64,000 bases of DNA from Tragulus kanchil. Taxonomy: Eukaryota; Chordata; Mammalia; Artiodactyla; Tragulidae. The position numbers and the translations under genes were made by a program. Below, one piece after another: positions 1 to 11,549 of the stretch. How positions within the stretch are numbered: position 1 is the first letter of the stretch; each line of letters starts with the position of its first letter. Where the stretch lies: assembly GCA_022376925.1 (NCBI GenBank), contig JAIOJX010000005.1:11188501-11252500 (forward strand), in the 5' to 3' direction. The notes below the pieces were generated by a model. It saw only the letters and a program-made list of their open reading frames with translations, had not been told where the DNA came from and did no database searches.

Positions 1-832
1 CCTTCAGAATTCTCTTTCACTCTCCCCTTGGCTGTCAACCTCCAGTTAATGAGTCGTCATATTTACCTTTCCCAGTTCAGGATGCCGTGTGGCTTTTGCC
101 CCCTTGTTGGGCGATGCCCCGTCGCGGGGTTTCTCAGGCTTGGCTCTAGTGACAGGAGAGGCTGCGGCAGCCCTGGCTGTGTGGGGCTTTCCTGTGAATT
201 GTAGGATGTGCAGCAGCATTCTTGGCCCCCACCCACCAGAGGCCAGCAGCACTCTGACAGCTGTTAACAGTGGAAAGTGTTTCCGGACCTCGGGAGACAG
301 CCCACGGGAGGCAGAGTGTCCCCTGAGCCAGAGCCGCCGCCCGGTCTCAAGCCTCGCCTTCTCGTTTTGGCTTGTTCTGCTTCTGTTTTCTTTCTCTCCA
401 CAAGTTTCCCCTTTAGCCGTATAGTTACTATATGCGGATTCTTTGCTACAGACCTTTCTGAGAAGAACGGAACGGCCAAAAGGGCGTGGGTGTGGTTCTG
501 TTCCTTGCTGTCCCTGGAGCAGCTGGAATTCTGACAGGTCACTGCTACGCAATAGGTAGGAATGAATCAATGAATGAATGAATGAGTGAATGAGTGGGTG
601 TGAGGAGACGGGTTTGGAGAAGGCAAGAGGAAAGTGCAAAGCCCTGAAAAGAAAGGATGAGGTGTGAAGAGAGCTGGAGGGAGAAGCCAGAGGCCAGGAG
701 ACCCTGCGGAGGCGGAGGGGTGGCCGGTGAGGTAGCTGGTGGCCCACGGGGCACGTACGTCAGAAAGATGCCCTTTGGGATTTGGTTGAGCTTTGCTGCA
801 GGCAGACATCAGAAGAATCCCGTCACTCTCTT
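1..832. other. Unique non-coding sequence
   Basis: No coding gene, RNA gene or recognisable transposon is visible here. The longest open frame (233 codons on the minus strand) is serine- and histidine-rich with a low-complexity start, runs over an AATG microsatellite, and resembles no family I know. I treat it as chance. Moderately GC-rich in the first 400 bases. Confidence 0.6.
561..600. repeat. (AATG)n microsatellite
   Basis: Tetranucleotide tract with the AATG/TGAA unit and a few interruptions (AATC, GAGTG). It drifts into a GTGG-rich end. Confidence 0.85.
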
Positions 833-996
833 TTTTTGAAAAGTCTTCGTTGATATTGTTACAATATTGCTTCTGTTTTATGGTTTGTACTTTTTTTTTT
901 TTTTGGCATATGGAATCTTAGCTTCCCAACCAGGGTTCGAACCTGCACTTCATTGGAAAGCAGAGTCTTAACCACCAGACCGCCAGGGAAGTTCCC
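833..996 (-). mobile_element. CHR-type SINE (tRNA-Glu-derived, short form)
   Basis: On the minus strand this reads as a tRNA-like head with the gaacttccctgg start and a B-box-like ggttcgaacc. The tail appears as a T-run at 891-904. The stretch at 840-890 before the T-run matches the same body seen at 24193-24280, so both copies belong to one ruminant CHR-like family. Degenerate and therefore old. Confidence 0.8.
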
Positions 997-2382
997 CAGA
1001 GCCCTCGCTTTAGCAGATCTTCTGAAACATGTCCCTCCATATGGTGCGTCGTGAGGGTGTGCTTTCAGGGAACGAAGGCAACTTCTCTGTCCTGCCCACG
1101 GCTGGCACTTGTTGAAGACAGGCCCTCCCGGCAGCACCTGGCCAAATCCAGGCGGCCCAGATACACACGTTGACCCGCCAGGACTGTGAGTCACAGCCGT
1201 GTCGGCGACACCAAGGCCCGTTCTCCAGCTCAGTGTTCTTCAAGGTTCCCCTTCTCCCCGAGGAAGCCTGAGGACCCCAAGAGGCAGGGAGCAGAGGTGT
1301 CGCTAATTACATAGGTGTGAGGCACAGTGCAAAACGCTAATGAACAGAGGCCAGACAGGCTCATTTGACAGTTATTTTGAGAGGAGACTCATTTTGCTTT
1401 TGCTCAGTTTGCCCATGTATTTAAATTAAGTGAGATGGCATGACTGTGTTTGCTAAAGTGCAAGGTTTCGGAAGACTCTGGCGGTGATATGGTTATTGTG
1501 AGAGGACACAGTTATTGTGCTTTCTGTTAACAAAGCTTTGAACGGTAGCACAACGTGCTGGGGAAGATTCTGCACGGTTACTAACGATGGCTTTAAAGGA
1601 AGCCAGGGCCGTCAGCGGGTCCTTCTCCTGTCTTCCAGAGGGGGCGCCACCGAGCCAGGTGCCGCGTCCCTGTGTCTCCGGGATGCGCCCTCTGGTTGAA
1701 CTGCACATTTCCCCTGGGGGTCTGCGGTGGAAGAACCTTCTCTGTCCTGTGACTCGCCCAAAATAGCCTTTGCAAGTGTGGACAGGCAACAGCACAGGGA
1801 GGCTGGGCAGTGAGGAGATGAGACCTGTTGACCGTTTCAGCGCTCTGTGACGTAAACATGTACCTCCTAGCTCATGCACTGGGCACATTTTCCAGTGGCT
1901 TTTGATGAAGTTTTCCTGCTCTGTCCAAGAAATAGAATGTCTTGTGAACAAACACAGATCAAAAAACGGATGCTTTATATTTGGAAAGGAAAAGAATGAA
2001 ATGAAATCCCCTACCATGGCCTAGATTTCCAGTTACTTTTGTGAGCTATGAATTCCACTAATGGGAACGCTGTGTGTATGGGGAAAGAAAGCAGGAGAAA
2101 GAAAACAAATGTTTATCCTTTCTCATTTTCCCCAGATTTCTAAGTCAGTCCATTGCATCATGTCCATGGCTCTGAACTGCAAGTCCAGCTGGATGCATTT
2201 TCTACAGAAGCTATGCATCTCAAAACCATTTTGCCACCAGAATTCCATTCAATAAGAATTAAGGAGGGATTTCAATCTAGGTTATACAGCCTTTTATAGA
2301 CAGCCTGAGATTTCACCCACTTACTAGAATTTTCTGAACCTCCATCATAGTAAAATGAGTACAGGGTCCATGTCATACAGTA
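997..2382. other. Unique non-coding sequence
   Basis: About 1.4 kb in which I recognise no gene or repeat. The open frame on the minus strand at 1493-2017 (174 codons) has no recognisable domain, signal peptide or repeat pattern, and I do not call it as a gene. Confidence 0.55.
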
Positions 2383-2592
2383 GTAAGTGTTCGTCGCTCA
2401 GTCGTGTGTGATTCTTTGCGACCCCGTGGCCTGCAGCCTGCCAGGCTCCTCTGTCCATGGAGATTCCCCAGGCACGAACACTGGAGGGCGTTGCCATCCT
2501 CTCCTCTAGGAGATCTTCCCAATTCAAGGATCAAACCCAGGTCTCCGGCCTTCCAGGCAGATTCTCTACCATCTAAACCAGCAGGGAAGCCT
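2383..2592 (-). mobile_element. Bov-tA SINE
   Basis: Antisense copy. It runs from the 3' end (gttcgtcgctcagtcgtg) through ccaggctcctctgtccatgg to the tRNA-like head, which ends in gcagggaagcc. Near full length, about 210 bp. It lies 48 bp from an oppositely oriented Bov-tA. Confidence 0.92.
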
Positions 2593-2640
2593 GAGGAGGT
2601 GATAAATAGTGTAACATGTGGACCAAGCGCTTAGGCTGAG

Positions 2641-2845
2641 TCCTTCCCGCTCAGCCGGCAAAGAATCTATCTGTAATGCAGAAGCCGCAGGAGGTGCATG
2701 TTCATTCCCTGGATCGGGGAGACCCCTTGGAGAAGGACATGACAACCCACTCCAGTTTCTTGCCTGGTGAATCCCATGGACAGAGGAGCCTAGATGGCTA
2801 CCGCCCATGGGGTCACAAAGAGTTGGACACGACTGAGCAAATAAC
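2641..2845 (+). mobile_element. Bov-tA SINE
   Basis: Sense copy with a degenerate head, the middle segment gacaacccactccagt, and the 3' diagnostic tcacaaagagttggacac. It contains the left edge of duplication D1 at the AGGAGCC motif (2784-2790). Its 3' part recurs at 3900-3961. Confidence 0.92.
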
Positions 2846-5023
2846 GCAGTCCACAGAAGTGTTCAATGAACGATGGTCATTATTAAAGCTATTATATCAT
2901 GCTACAATGATTCGGTGCATCTTTTTTTTTTTCTGTCTTGCACCTGCAGTCAGGTAAGACCAGCAGGCAATATAAATGACTCTGGGAGATGATTGTAGAA
3001 ACCAAACCACTGAGCCGTTACTTCAGTCTCCGGGAAAAGGGCACGTCAGTTAAGAGAGTGTTTATCGGATGCGCACCCCTGCCTTGCAGCAAGCATCTGT
3101 TTCGAGTGTTTCCTGTGTGTGCTGGACCTCTCTGGGGAGAGGCAGATAGAGACGGGACACACTTTCCCAGGTGGTGATTTTATAGCTCCTGGATCTTATT
3201 GAAATCTTGTGGCGGCTGGGACGAGACACATTCTATGAATTCCAGGATATGTTAGCAATGGGCTCACTTTGTAGGTTGGGGATGATAAGGAAACATTTAT
3301 TCTTTCTCGTCTATTCTTTTCTCCAAAGATACAGCCGTTTCTCCTAGTCCCCTTTCTTTCAAAATGACCACTCTGTCAAGACCTCCATTAATGGTGTCCA
3401 AACCACTGACTCCTTCATGAATCATATCCTGGTTAATTGAGGGGGGACTCAAGCAGACATTTTAGATAAAGTCTCTAGGCTGTGAGAAGTAACAGAGGTC
3501 TTATTTCTCTGTGTGTAGCCTATAAACTCCAACCTTAAAAAGATCCTGGAGGAAAAAATAATTTAAACTGGTCTCTGCCTTATTAGGCTGTTCTAGTGAT
3601 TCTGCTCAAGTAAGGAAAGAAAATTCTCAGTGTAGTAGAGGTGTTTCTATGGCCTGTCGTCGACAATTTGACAGTAAGAATCTATTGAGTTTTTCCTGGT
3701 TGGGAGTGATGGGTGGTTTACTCACTTGACGGTGGCTCGTGCTATCTCCGTGTTGCTGAGTGGAACACTTCACTCTGCTCAGCTCACAAAAACATGTCTT
3801 GCACTCAGCTGCCCTCTATTGGCTGGAAAGTGGATTGTTTTCTTCAACAGTGGTTTTCCTGAAAACAGAAGAAAAATTATGTGTTCACAAAAACTCATCA
3901 GGAGCCTAGAGGGCTACCGCCCATGGGGTCACAAAGAGTTGGACATGACTGAGCAAATAACACAGTCCACAGAAGTGTTCAATAAACGATGGTCATTATT
4001 AAAGCTATTATATCATGCTTCCATGATTCGGTGCATCTTTTTTTTTCTGTCTTGCACCTGCAGTCAGGTAAGACCAGCAGGCAGTATAAATGACTCTGGG
4101 AGATGATTGTAGAAGCCAAACCACTGAGCCGTTACTTCAGTCTCCGGGAAAAGGGCACGTCAGTTAAGAGAGTGTTTATCGGATGCGCACCCCTGCCTTG
4201 CAGCAAGCATCTGTTTCGAGTGTTTCCTGTGTGTGCTGGACCTCTCTGGGGAGAGGCAGATAGAGACGGGACACACTTTCCCAGGCGGTGATTTTATAGC
4301 TCCTGGATCTTACTGAAATCTTGTGGCGGCTGGGACGAGACACATTCTATGAATTCCAGGATATGTTAGCAATGGGCTCACTTTGTAGTTTGGGGATGAT
4401 AAGGAAACATCATTTATTCTTTCTCGTCTATTCTTTTCTCCAAAGATACAGCCGTTTCTCCTAGTCCCCTTTCTTTCAAAATGACCACTCTGTCAAGACC
4501 TCCATTAATGGTGTCCAAACCACTGACTCCTTCATGAATCATATCCTGGTTAATTGAGGGGGGACTCAAGCAGACATTTTAGATAAAGTCTCTAGGCTGT
4601 GAGAAGTAACAGAGGTCTTATTTCTCTGTGTGTAGCCTATAAACTCCAACCTTAGAAAGATCCTGGAGGAAAAAATAATTTAAACTGGTCTCTGCCTTAT
4701 TAGGCTGTTCTAGTGATTCTGCTCAAGTAAGGAAAGAAAATTCTCAGTGTAGTAAAGGTGTTTTTATGGCCTGTCGTCGACAGTTTGACAGTAAGAATCT
4801 ATTGAGTTTTTCCTGGTTGGAAGTGATGGGTGGTTTACTCACTTGACGGTGGCTCGTGCTATCTCCGTGTTGCTGAGTGGAACACTTCACTCTGCTCAGC
4901 TCACAAAAACATGTCTTGCACTCAGCTGCCCTCTATTGGCTGGAAAGTGGATTGTTTTCTTCAACAGTGGTTTTCCTGAAAACAGAAGAAAAATTATCTG
5001 TTCACAAAGACTCATCAGGAGCC
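2784..5023. repeat. Tandem duplication D1 (unit about 1.116 kb)
   Basis: Unit 1 is 2784-3899 and unit 2 is 3900-5016. The 7-bp motif AGGAGCC marks all three edges, at 2784, 3900 and 5017. About 20 substitutions and small length changes separate the copies (about 1.7%), the most diverged pair in the window. Most of the unit is unique sequence with only the 3' end of a Bov-tA at its left. Either a real duplication across short homology or two haplotype pieces joined end to end. Confidence 0.95.
3900..3961 (+). mobile_element. Bov-tA SINE 3' fragment (D1 copy 2)
   Basis: Duplicated 3' end of the SINE at 2641-2845. It exists only because of D1 and is not an independent insertion. Confidence 0.85.
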
Positions 5024-5164
5024 TTCTGTCTGTGTGGACCAAGATACAGGTCTATTCTGATTTCAAATTAACATGTTTTTATGAACCTATCCTCTGTTTC
5101 TCATCTCATCTCTTGCCTTGTCTAGTTTCTCTTCTTAATATTTATCTCATTTTATGGATATCCT

Positions 5165-5540
5165 CTTAGTTATTTGCCCTTTGTCTGTCTCCCTGATTGG
5201 AAAGTAAGCTTCATGAAACTTAGGACTTTATTTGCTTCTTTTGTATTCTTGAGCCTCAGAGAATGCCTGGCACTTAGTGGCTGGTCAAAAAATTTGTTGC
5301 TGTTGTTTAGTTGCTAAGTCATGTCCGACTCTGTGATCCCATGGACTGTAGGCCTCCAGGCTCCTCTGTTTGTGGGATTTCCCAGACAAGAACACTGGAG
5401 TGGGGTGCCATTTCCTCCTCCAGGGGATCTTCCTGACCCAGGGATGGAAGCCCCATGTCCTGCTTGGCTGGTAGATTCTTTGCCACTGAGCCACCTGGGA
5501 AGCCCTTGGTCTATAAATAGTAGTTGAATCAATGCATGAG
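5165..5540 (+). repeat. L2 3' end, split by Bov-tA
   Basis: The segment 5165-5298 carries the L2-like order 'gtctccc...gtaagcttcatgaa...atgcctggcac'. The tail resumes after the SINE at about 5508 with a gttgaatcaatg motif. Recognised by pattern only, and the exact subfamily is unknown. Confidence 0.55.
5299..5505 (-). mobile_element. Bov-tA SINE inserted in an L2 remnant
   Basis: Antisense, near full-length copy from tagttgctaagtcatgtcc to cacctgggaagccc. The flanking L2-like sequence continues on both sides, so the SINE is the younger element. Confidence 0.92.
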
Positions 5541-8500
5541 TACCAAGTATATCTTAGAACTGGGTACTGTAATGAAAGGTTAGTAACAGATGGTTCTGGC
5601 CTTGTAGGGCCCACAATCTAGAAGAATTGGACCCAAAAGGATGATGGGTTTAGGAAGAGCTATCAGCACAACGTGTGCTTTGTAATATGGAGGAGACAGG
5701 CTCCAGGGGATTATTCATACTTAACGTTAGTGTTTGAGGAGCTGCCCTGTGGAAGAAAGATTGGACAGTTCAATAGGTTCCAAAGAACGTATCAATATTG
5801 AATTGATAGAAGGCACAGGGAAATAATTTTGACTCCACAAAAATCTCAGAATTGTGTGAAGTCATCTTGGATGACTCTGACCATCCTCAGAGGCACCTAA
5901 TCACGGCCCGCATTCTCACCTGGCCCTGGTGGAGCTGGAGGTTGGCTCCTGTGCTAGCCTAGGCAGGGAGCAGGAAGCTGACTTCACCTTTGACTCTGTT
6001 CCAATTACAGTTTTTACACGTGCACGTGCAAGGAAAAGAGATTCTTATTAAACAGTGAGACAGCTTCTACCGGAAGGTCCGTTGTTCTCCTCCTGCTGCC
6101 CGCTGGCATTGTGGCCAGACTGCTAGGCGTGCAGAAGGATGGAGAAACAGGCAGGGCAGGTGGATGAGGGCAGCCCAAATGAACCCAACAGAGAAAGACT
6201 TGAAGGAGCCGCTGAAGCCAGGCTGGAGATGGCTTTCCTGGGGACCCTCAGGCACAAGGGAGGTCGTAGTGATCTGTCTGTGGGGCATCTGCTAACATGA
6301 GGCCCACGAATCTGATAGACTGCCTGGCATGGAGCATCAAGCTTGGGAACTTGAACTCCTCATTGAGCCCCTTCAGTTCACCTTTGCTTCTGCAGGTGGG
6401 AACTCATCCACTCCCTATAGCAGGAAGGGGGCTCAGCTGCACTTTCGGAGGAGGGGAGGAAAAGCGTCTTTCCTTTTCTACCACAAGATGCGGCCTCTTC
6501 ACCTATATTCCTGGGGGGATTGGCAACCATCTGCAAAGATGACAACGTGTTCTCTTTCCGGTCAACGTCTCTGATCCCTAGAGTCTGGGAGGAAACCAGA
6601 ATGGAGGAAGCGAGCAGTGGGTGCCCTCTCACACAGGACTACACACAAAGAAACACATGGCGGGCAGCAGAAAGAGCCTGTTTTGCTAAAGCAGAATTAC
6701 CGTTTCTAGGCAGCTGCAGTGTTTTCAGGCCAGGGAGAACTCTGTCACACGATTAAGGAGATAGAACCATTTCCAGTTCAGCTAACCTTCCTGCTGTTGC
6801 CGCATCTGTTCAGGGGACCCAGGGGCGTTCTGTCCTTGTGCTCAGGATCTCAGAGCCGATTGGACACTATGCTCATTTTCCCCCCGGCCACTGATTGACT
6901 GGGGTGTGGAAGGCACAGGGAAATAATTTTGACTCCACAAAAATCTCAGAATTGTGTGAAGTCATCTTGGATGACTCTGACCATCCTCAGAGGCACCTAA
7001 TCACGGCCCGCATTCTCACCTGGCCCTGGTGGAGCTGGAGGTTGGCTCCTGTGCTAGCCTAGGCAGGGATCAGGAAGCTGACTTCACCTTTGACTCTGTT
7101 CCAATTACAGCTTTTACACGTGCACATGCAAGGAAAAGAGATTCTTATTAAACGGTGAGACAGCTTCTACCGGAAGGTCCCTTGTTCTCCTCCTGCTGCC
7201 CGCTGGCATTGTGGCCAGACTGCTAGGCGTGCAGAAGGATGGAGAAACAGGCAGGGCAGGTGAATGAGGGCAGCCCGAATGAACCCAACAGAGAAAGACT
7301 TGAAGGAGCCGCTGAAGCCAGGCTGGAGATGGCTTTCCTGGGGACCCTGAGGCACAAGGGAGGTCGCAGTGATCTGTCTGTGGGGCATCTGCTAATATGA
7401 GGCCCACGAATCTGATAGACTGCCTGGCATGGAGCATCAAGCTTGGGAACTTGAACTCCTCATTGAGCCCCTTCAGTTCACCTTTGCTTCTGCAGGTGGG
7501 AACTCATCCACTCCCTATAGCAGGAAGGGGGCTCAGCTGCACTTTCGGAGGAGGGGAGGAAAAGCGTCTTTCCTTTTCTACCACAAGATGCGGCCTCTTC
7601 ACCTATATTCCTGGGGGGATTGGCAACCATCTGCAAAGATGACAACGTGTTCTCTTTCCGGTCAACGTCTCTGATCCCTAGAGTCTGGGAGGAAACCAGA
7701 ATGGAGGAAGCGAGCAGTGGGTGCCCTCTCACACAGGACTACACACAAAGAAACACATGGCGGGCAGCAGAAAGAGCCTGTTTTGCTAAAGCAGAATTAC
7801 CGTTTCTAGGCAGCTGCACTGTTTTCAGGCCAGGGAGAACTCTGTCACACGATTAAGGAGATAGAACCATTTCCAGTTCAGCTAACCTTCCTGCTGTTGC
7901 CGCATCTGTTCAGGGGACCCAGGGGCGTTCTGTCCTTGTGCTCAGGATCTCAGAGCCGATCTATGGACACTATGCTCATTTTCCCCACCTCCGGTCCACA
8001 TACATTTACTTGACATGTGGAGGGATTGGAGAGGGCCATGTGGTTGGACGTGCAGGATGAGCATCAGCTCATCATGCTTGCCAAGAATCAGATGCTCTGC
8101 GAAGATTAATTATGGGCTCAGCCTTTTACATGCTCTGTTGTCCAGGGGACATCTCTGTTGCTCTGAGAAGTTAATACAAGTAATCAAAGCCAACCTGTCC
8201 TCTGCTTGGGGAACACCCCGGCAGGGGTTCTCCTCCCCACTACCCAGACAGACTTCGCTGAATGAGCCCAGGAAACAGCAAAGGGTTGGAGGGAGAATGA
8301 GGTGGGACCAGGGGCAAGGACTTCTCACGGGAAGAGGTGTCGCTCCCCGGGCCAACCGGGGCACAAGCTCCTGCCCCAAACACCAGCAGGACCCTGAATG
8401 TGTTTTTATTAACTGCAATGGTGAGTTCCGTGGGAGGAATAATTCCCACAGATCATGCTGCATGGAATACAAATTGTTTTCTTGCTGCTGTGCTGCTATT

Positions 8501-8552
8501 TAATTAAGTCAATGCAGATTCAAGTGCATAGAGAAGTACATTTTGGAGCAAT
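5541..8552. other. Unique non-coding sequence carrying D2
   Basis: No gene or interspersed repeat recognised. The frames at 6297-6542 and 7397-7642 are identical 81-codon products of the duplication. They have no family resemblance and are not called as genes. A frame at 8015-8503 (162 codons) is likewise unsupported. Confidence 0.5.
5810..7988. repeat. Tandem duplication D2 (period 1100 bp)
   Basis: Unit 1 is 5810-6885 and unit 2 is 6910-7988, with only a handful of base changes and a 3-bp gap near the inner end. About 24 bp lie between them. That spacer looks like a deletion-rich version of the sequence that natively follows unit 2 (7985-8030). The unit holds no recognisable transposon. 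Its short frames on both strands are simply repeated twice. Confidence 0.95.
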
Positions 8553-8560
8553 AGGATTCA

Positions 8561-8901
8561 AACTGGGATTCTCTTGTAGCTCGGCTGGTAAAGAATCCGC
8601 CTGCAATGCAGGAGACCCTGGTTCGATTCCTGGGTTGGGAAGATCCCCTGGAGAAGGGATAGGCTACTCACTCCAGTAACCTTGGGCTTCTCTGGTGACT
8701 CAGATGGTAAACGACCCACTTGCAATGCAGGAGACCTGGGTTTGATCCCTGGGTTAGGAAGATCTGGAGAAGGGAAAGGCTCCCTTCCATAGTTATTCAT
8801 ATTCCAAGAATAACTCCATTATTCTTGCCTGGAGAATTTCATGACTCATCCATGGGTTGTAAAGAGTCAGACATGACTGAGTGACTTCACTTTCACTTTT
8901 C
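8561..8901 (+). mobile_element. Bov-tA SINE with two tRNA-like heads
   Basis: Two tRNA-like units (8563-8684 and 8686-8780) precede one Bov-tA 3' body that ends in gagtgacttcactttcact. The 8-bp target-site duplication AGGATTCA lies at 8553-8560 and 8902-8909. The double head fits the dimeric Bov-tA form. A 25-30-bp AT-rich insertion near 8790-8815 interrupts the body. Confidence 0.9.
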
Positions 8902-8909
8902 AGGATTCA

Positions 8910-9244
8910 GACCACTCAGAACCAACTGTTATCAATGAGCATATTTGTGACTGGCTCATAGGATGGGGTAGAATGTGTTTTTGTGTTTGGTGTGTTTTGT
9001 TTATTTTGTAGAATAGGTAATCTTGTCTACATGGTTTATTTTTTTTAAATGCCACCCAGAACTGTTTAAAATGGTAGGTAGTTTCCTAGACGAGCCCACA
9101 AAAGCTTGTTTAGCCCACAGTATGCTGGGCTGCAGAGCTGGAAACACAGCCCACACCCTGTGTTTTGCACGGACAGCAGCCTCAGCTCCAAGGAGGGTGG
9201 CTCAGTCATTTGTTGACTCTTGCTATTTTTACCATAAAAATCTT
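8910..9244. other. Unique non-coding sequence
   Basis: About 335 bp with no recognised element. It ends at the target-site duplication of the next SINE. Confidence 0.5.
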
Positions 9245-9260
9245 TGTCCCAAGCAGTTTT

Positions 9261-9490
9261 TCTTTTCAATTTTTTTTAACTTCCTGCCATGAGCTTTCTT
9301 AGTCATTTATTATTTTCATCCATCTTTATTCTTTGGCCTGTGTGGGCCTCCCATTGCAGTGGCCTCCCTCGTTGCAGAGCACTGGTCCAGCTGCTCTGCT
9401 GCACATGGGATCTTCCCAGTCCAGGGATTGAACTGGTGCCCCTTGCACTGCAAGACGGTGTCCTTACCCACTGGACCACCAGGGAAGCCC
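9261..9490 (-). mobile_element. CHR-derived SINE, young subfamily
   Basis: Antisense insertion with tail at 9261-9290 and head ending gaccaccagggaagccc. It is flanked by a perfect 16-bp target-site duplication TGTCCCAAGCAGTTTT at 9245-9260 and 9491-9506. It shares the body 'ttctttggcc..gtgggcctccc' with the copies at 13339, 20021, 27038, 29403, 36518, 44342 and 53728, but carries an internal deletion. Confidence 0.92.
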
Positions 9491-11549
9491 TGTCCCAAGC
9501 AGTTTTGCTGCACAATTAATTGTGGGCCATTAAGACAACTTTGCCATAAAGGAATAATAATAGTAGAATAAAAGGACCTTAAAAGGGACACAATGAACTA
9601 TAAAAAATTAATAACAAATCTTCACAGAGGTTATATGGTGAAAAATGAAAGTACAAAAAATATTTTCATATAGTCAAAATGTATGTAGATTCATAATGGT
9701 AGTTTTTTTTTCTTATTTTCTTTTATTCTGCACTGCATCCAAAGATTATGTTTTACTTTGATCATGATCTCCACATTATTCTACCTGCTAAGTAAAGCCT
9801 ATTTCTTAAATAGGAATACTCCATATCTAATGAAGATGGCATTTTTTAGAGCTCTTTGATACGACACCCCAAGAAGCATATACTGCATAGAGGTGGCCAG
9901 TATTCTAAAGCTAGATTTTCTTGTAGGGGTAGTTTTATTCCTATATATCATGGAGAAAACTATACTTGCTTTCTCAAAGGCAGTCGTGAAGGATTCAGGG
10001 TCTAATGTCAGATCGAAATCTTCTATGATACAAAAAAATCTGCCGAGTCTCCTCAGATGTCCCTGAAAGTAAAACGAACAGACAAAGAATGCGGCTATTT
10101 CTTATCAATATACATACCTTCTCTAATGGGGAGCACATGGCTGGACTCCATTGAAATGTGACAGGGCACCCCAGTCCTTGTATTTCACCCGGTCATCTGA
10201 GCCAGATTCTGGGCCAGATTCCATGGTTCTGCCTCCATTGTGTTCTCCACCTTCAAATAGCAAAAAGAAGTCACTATTTTCAAGAAACTTCTATTCTTCA
10301 GGAGAAACTTGATCTATCTTTTGACTTCAGCTTCTAGTATTGTGCGATACATTTGGTAAATTTGACATGATAGAGCAAGCTGTTTTACCGAGAATTCGCT
10401 GAAGAATCAACCCCTGAGGCCCCTCGTCAGTTACTGCCTTTCTGTTTTATATTTGCCATAGCCTTTTTGCCGATGTGCTGCTCTGCTGCACATGGGATCT
10501 TCCCAGTCCAGGGATTGAACTGGTGCCCCTTGCACTGCAAGACGGTGTCCTTACCCACTGGACCACCAGGGAAGCCCTGTCCCAAGCAGTTTTGCTGCAC
10601 AATTAATTGTGGGCCATTAAGACAACTTTGCCATAAAGGAATAATAATAGTAGAATAAAAGGACCTTAAAAGGGACACAATGAACTATAAAAAATTAATA
10701 ACAAATCTTCACAGAGGTTATATGGTGAAAAATGAAAGTACAAAAAATATTTTCATATAGTCAAAATGTATGTAGATTCATAATGGTAGTTTTTTTTTCT
10801 TATTTTCTTTTATTCTGCACTGCATCCAAAGATTATGTTTTACTTTGATCATGATCTCCACATTATTCTACCTGCTAAGTAAAGCCTATTTCTTAAATAG
10901 GAATACTCCATATCTAATGAAGATGGCATTTTTTAGAGCTCTTTGATACGACACCCCAAGAAGCATATACTGCATAGAGGTGGCCAGTATTCTAAAGCTA
11001 GATTTTCTTGTAGGGGTAGTTTTATTCCTATATATCATGGAGAAAACTATACTTGCTTTCTCAAAGGCAGTCGTGAAGGATTCAGGGTCTAATGTCAGAT
11101 CGAAATCTTCTATGATACAAAAAAATCTGCCGAGTCTCCTCAGATGTCCCTGAAAGTAAAACGAACAGACAAAGAATGCGGCTATTTCTTATCAATATAC
11201 ATACCTTCTCTAATGGGGAGCACATGGCTGGACTCCATTGAAATGTGACAGGGCACCCCAGTCCTTGTATTTCACCCGGTCATCTGAGCCAGATTCTGGG
11301 CCAGATTCCATGGTTCTGCCTCCATTGTGTTCTCCACCTTCAAATAGCAAAAAGAAGTCACTATTTTCAAGAAACTTCTATTCTTCAGGAGAAACTTGAT
11401 CTATCTTTTGCCTTCAGCTTCTAGTATTGTGCGATACATTTGGTAAATTTGACATGATAGAGCAAGCTGTTTTACCGAGAATTCGCTGAAGAATCAACCC
11501 CTGAGGCCCCTCGTCAGTTACTGCCTTTCTGTTTTATATTTGCCATAGC
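9391..11549. repeat. Tandem duplication D3 (period 1087 bp)
   Basis: Unit 1 is 9391-10462 and unit 2 is 10478-11549. The left edge lies inside the SINE at 9261-9490, so unit 2 begins with a truncated SINE. The roughly 15-bp spacer resembles a shortened version of the native sequence after 11549. Copies are virtually identical. Overlaps D4, so 11166-11549 exists three times. Confidence 0.95.

Noticed and set aside
46..747. Longest open frame (233 codons, minus strand) as a protein-coding gene
   Set aside because: Low-complexity serine/histidine composition driven by an AATG microsatellite, no domain, no splice or conservation evidence. Frames of this length occur by chance.
6297..7642. Biological amplification of a small gene in D2
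   Set aside because: The repeated short frames have no recognisable family. The duplication fits the assembly-overlap pattern seen across the window.
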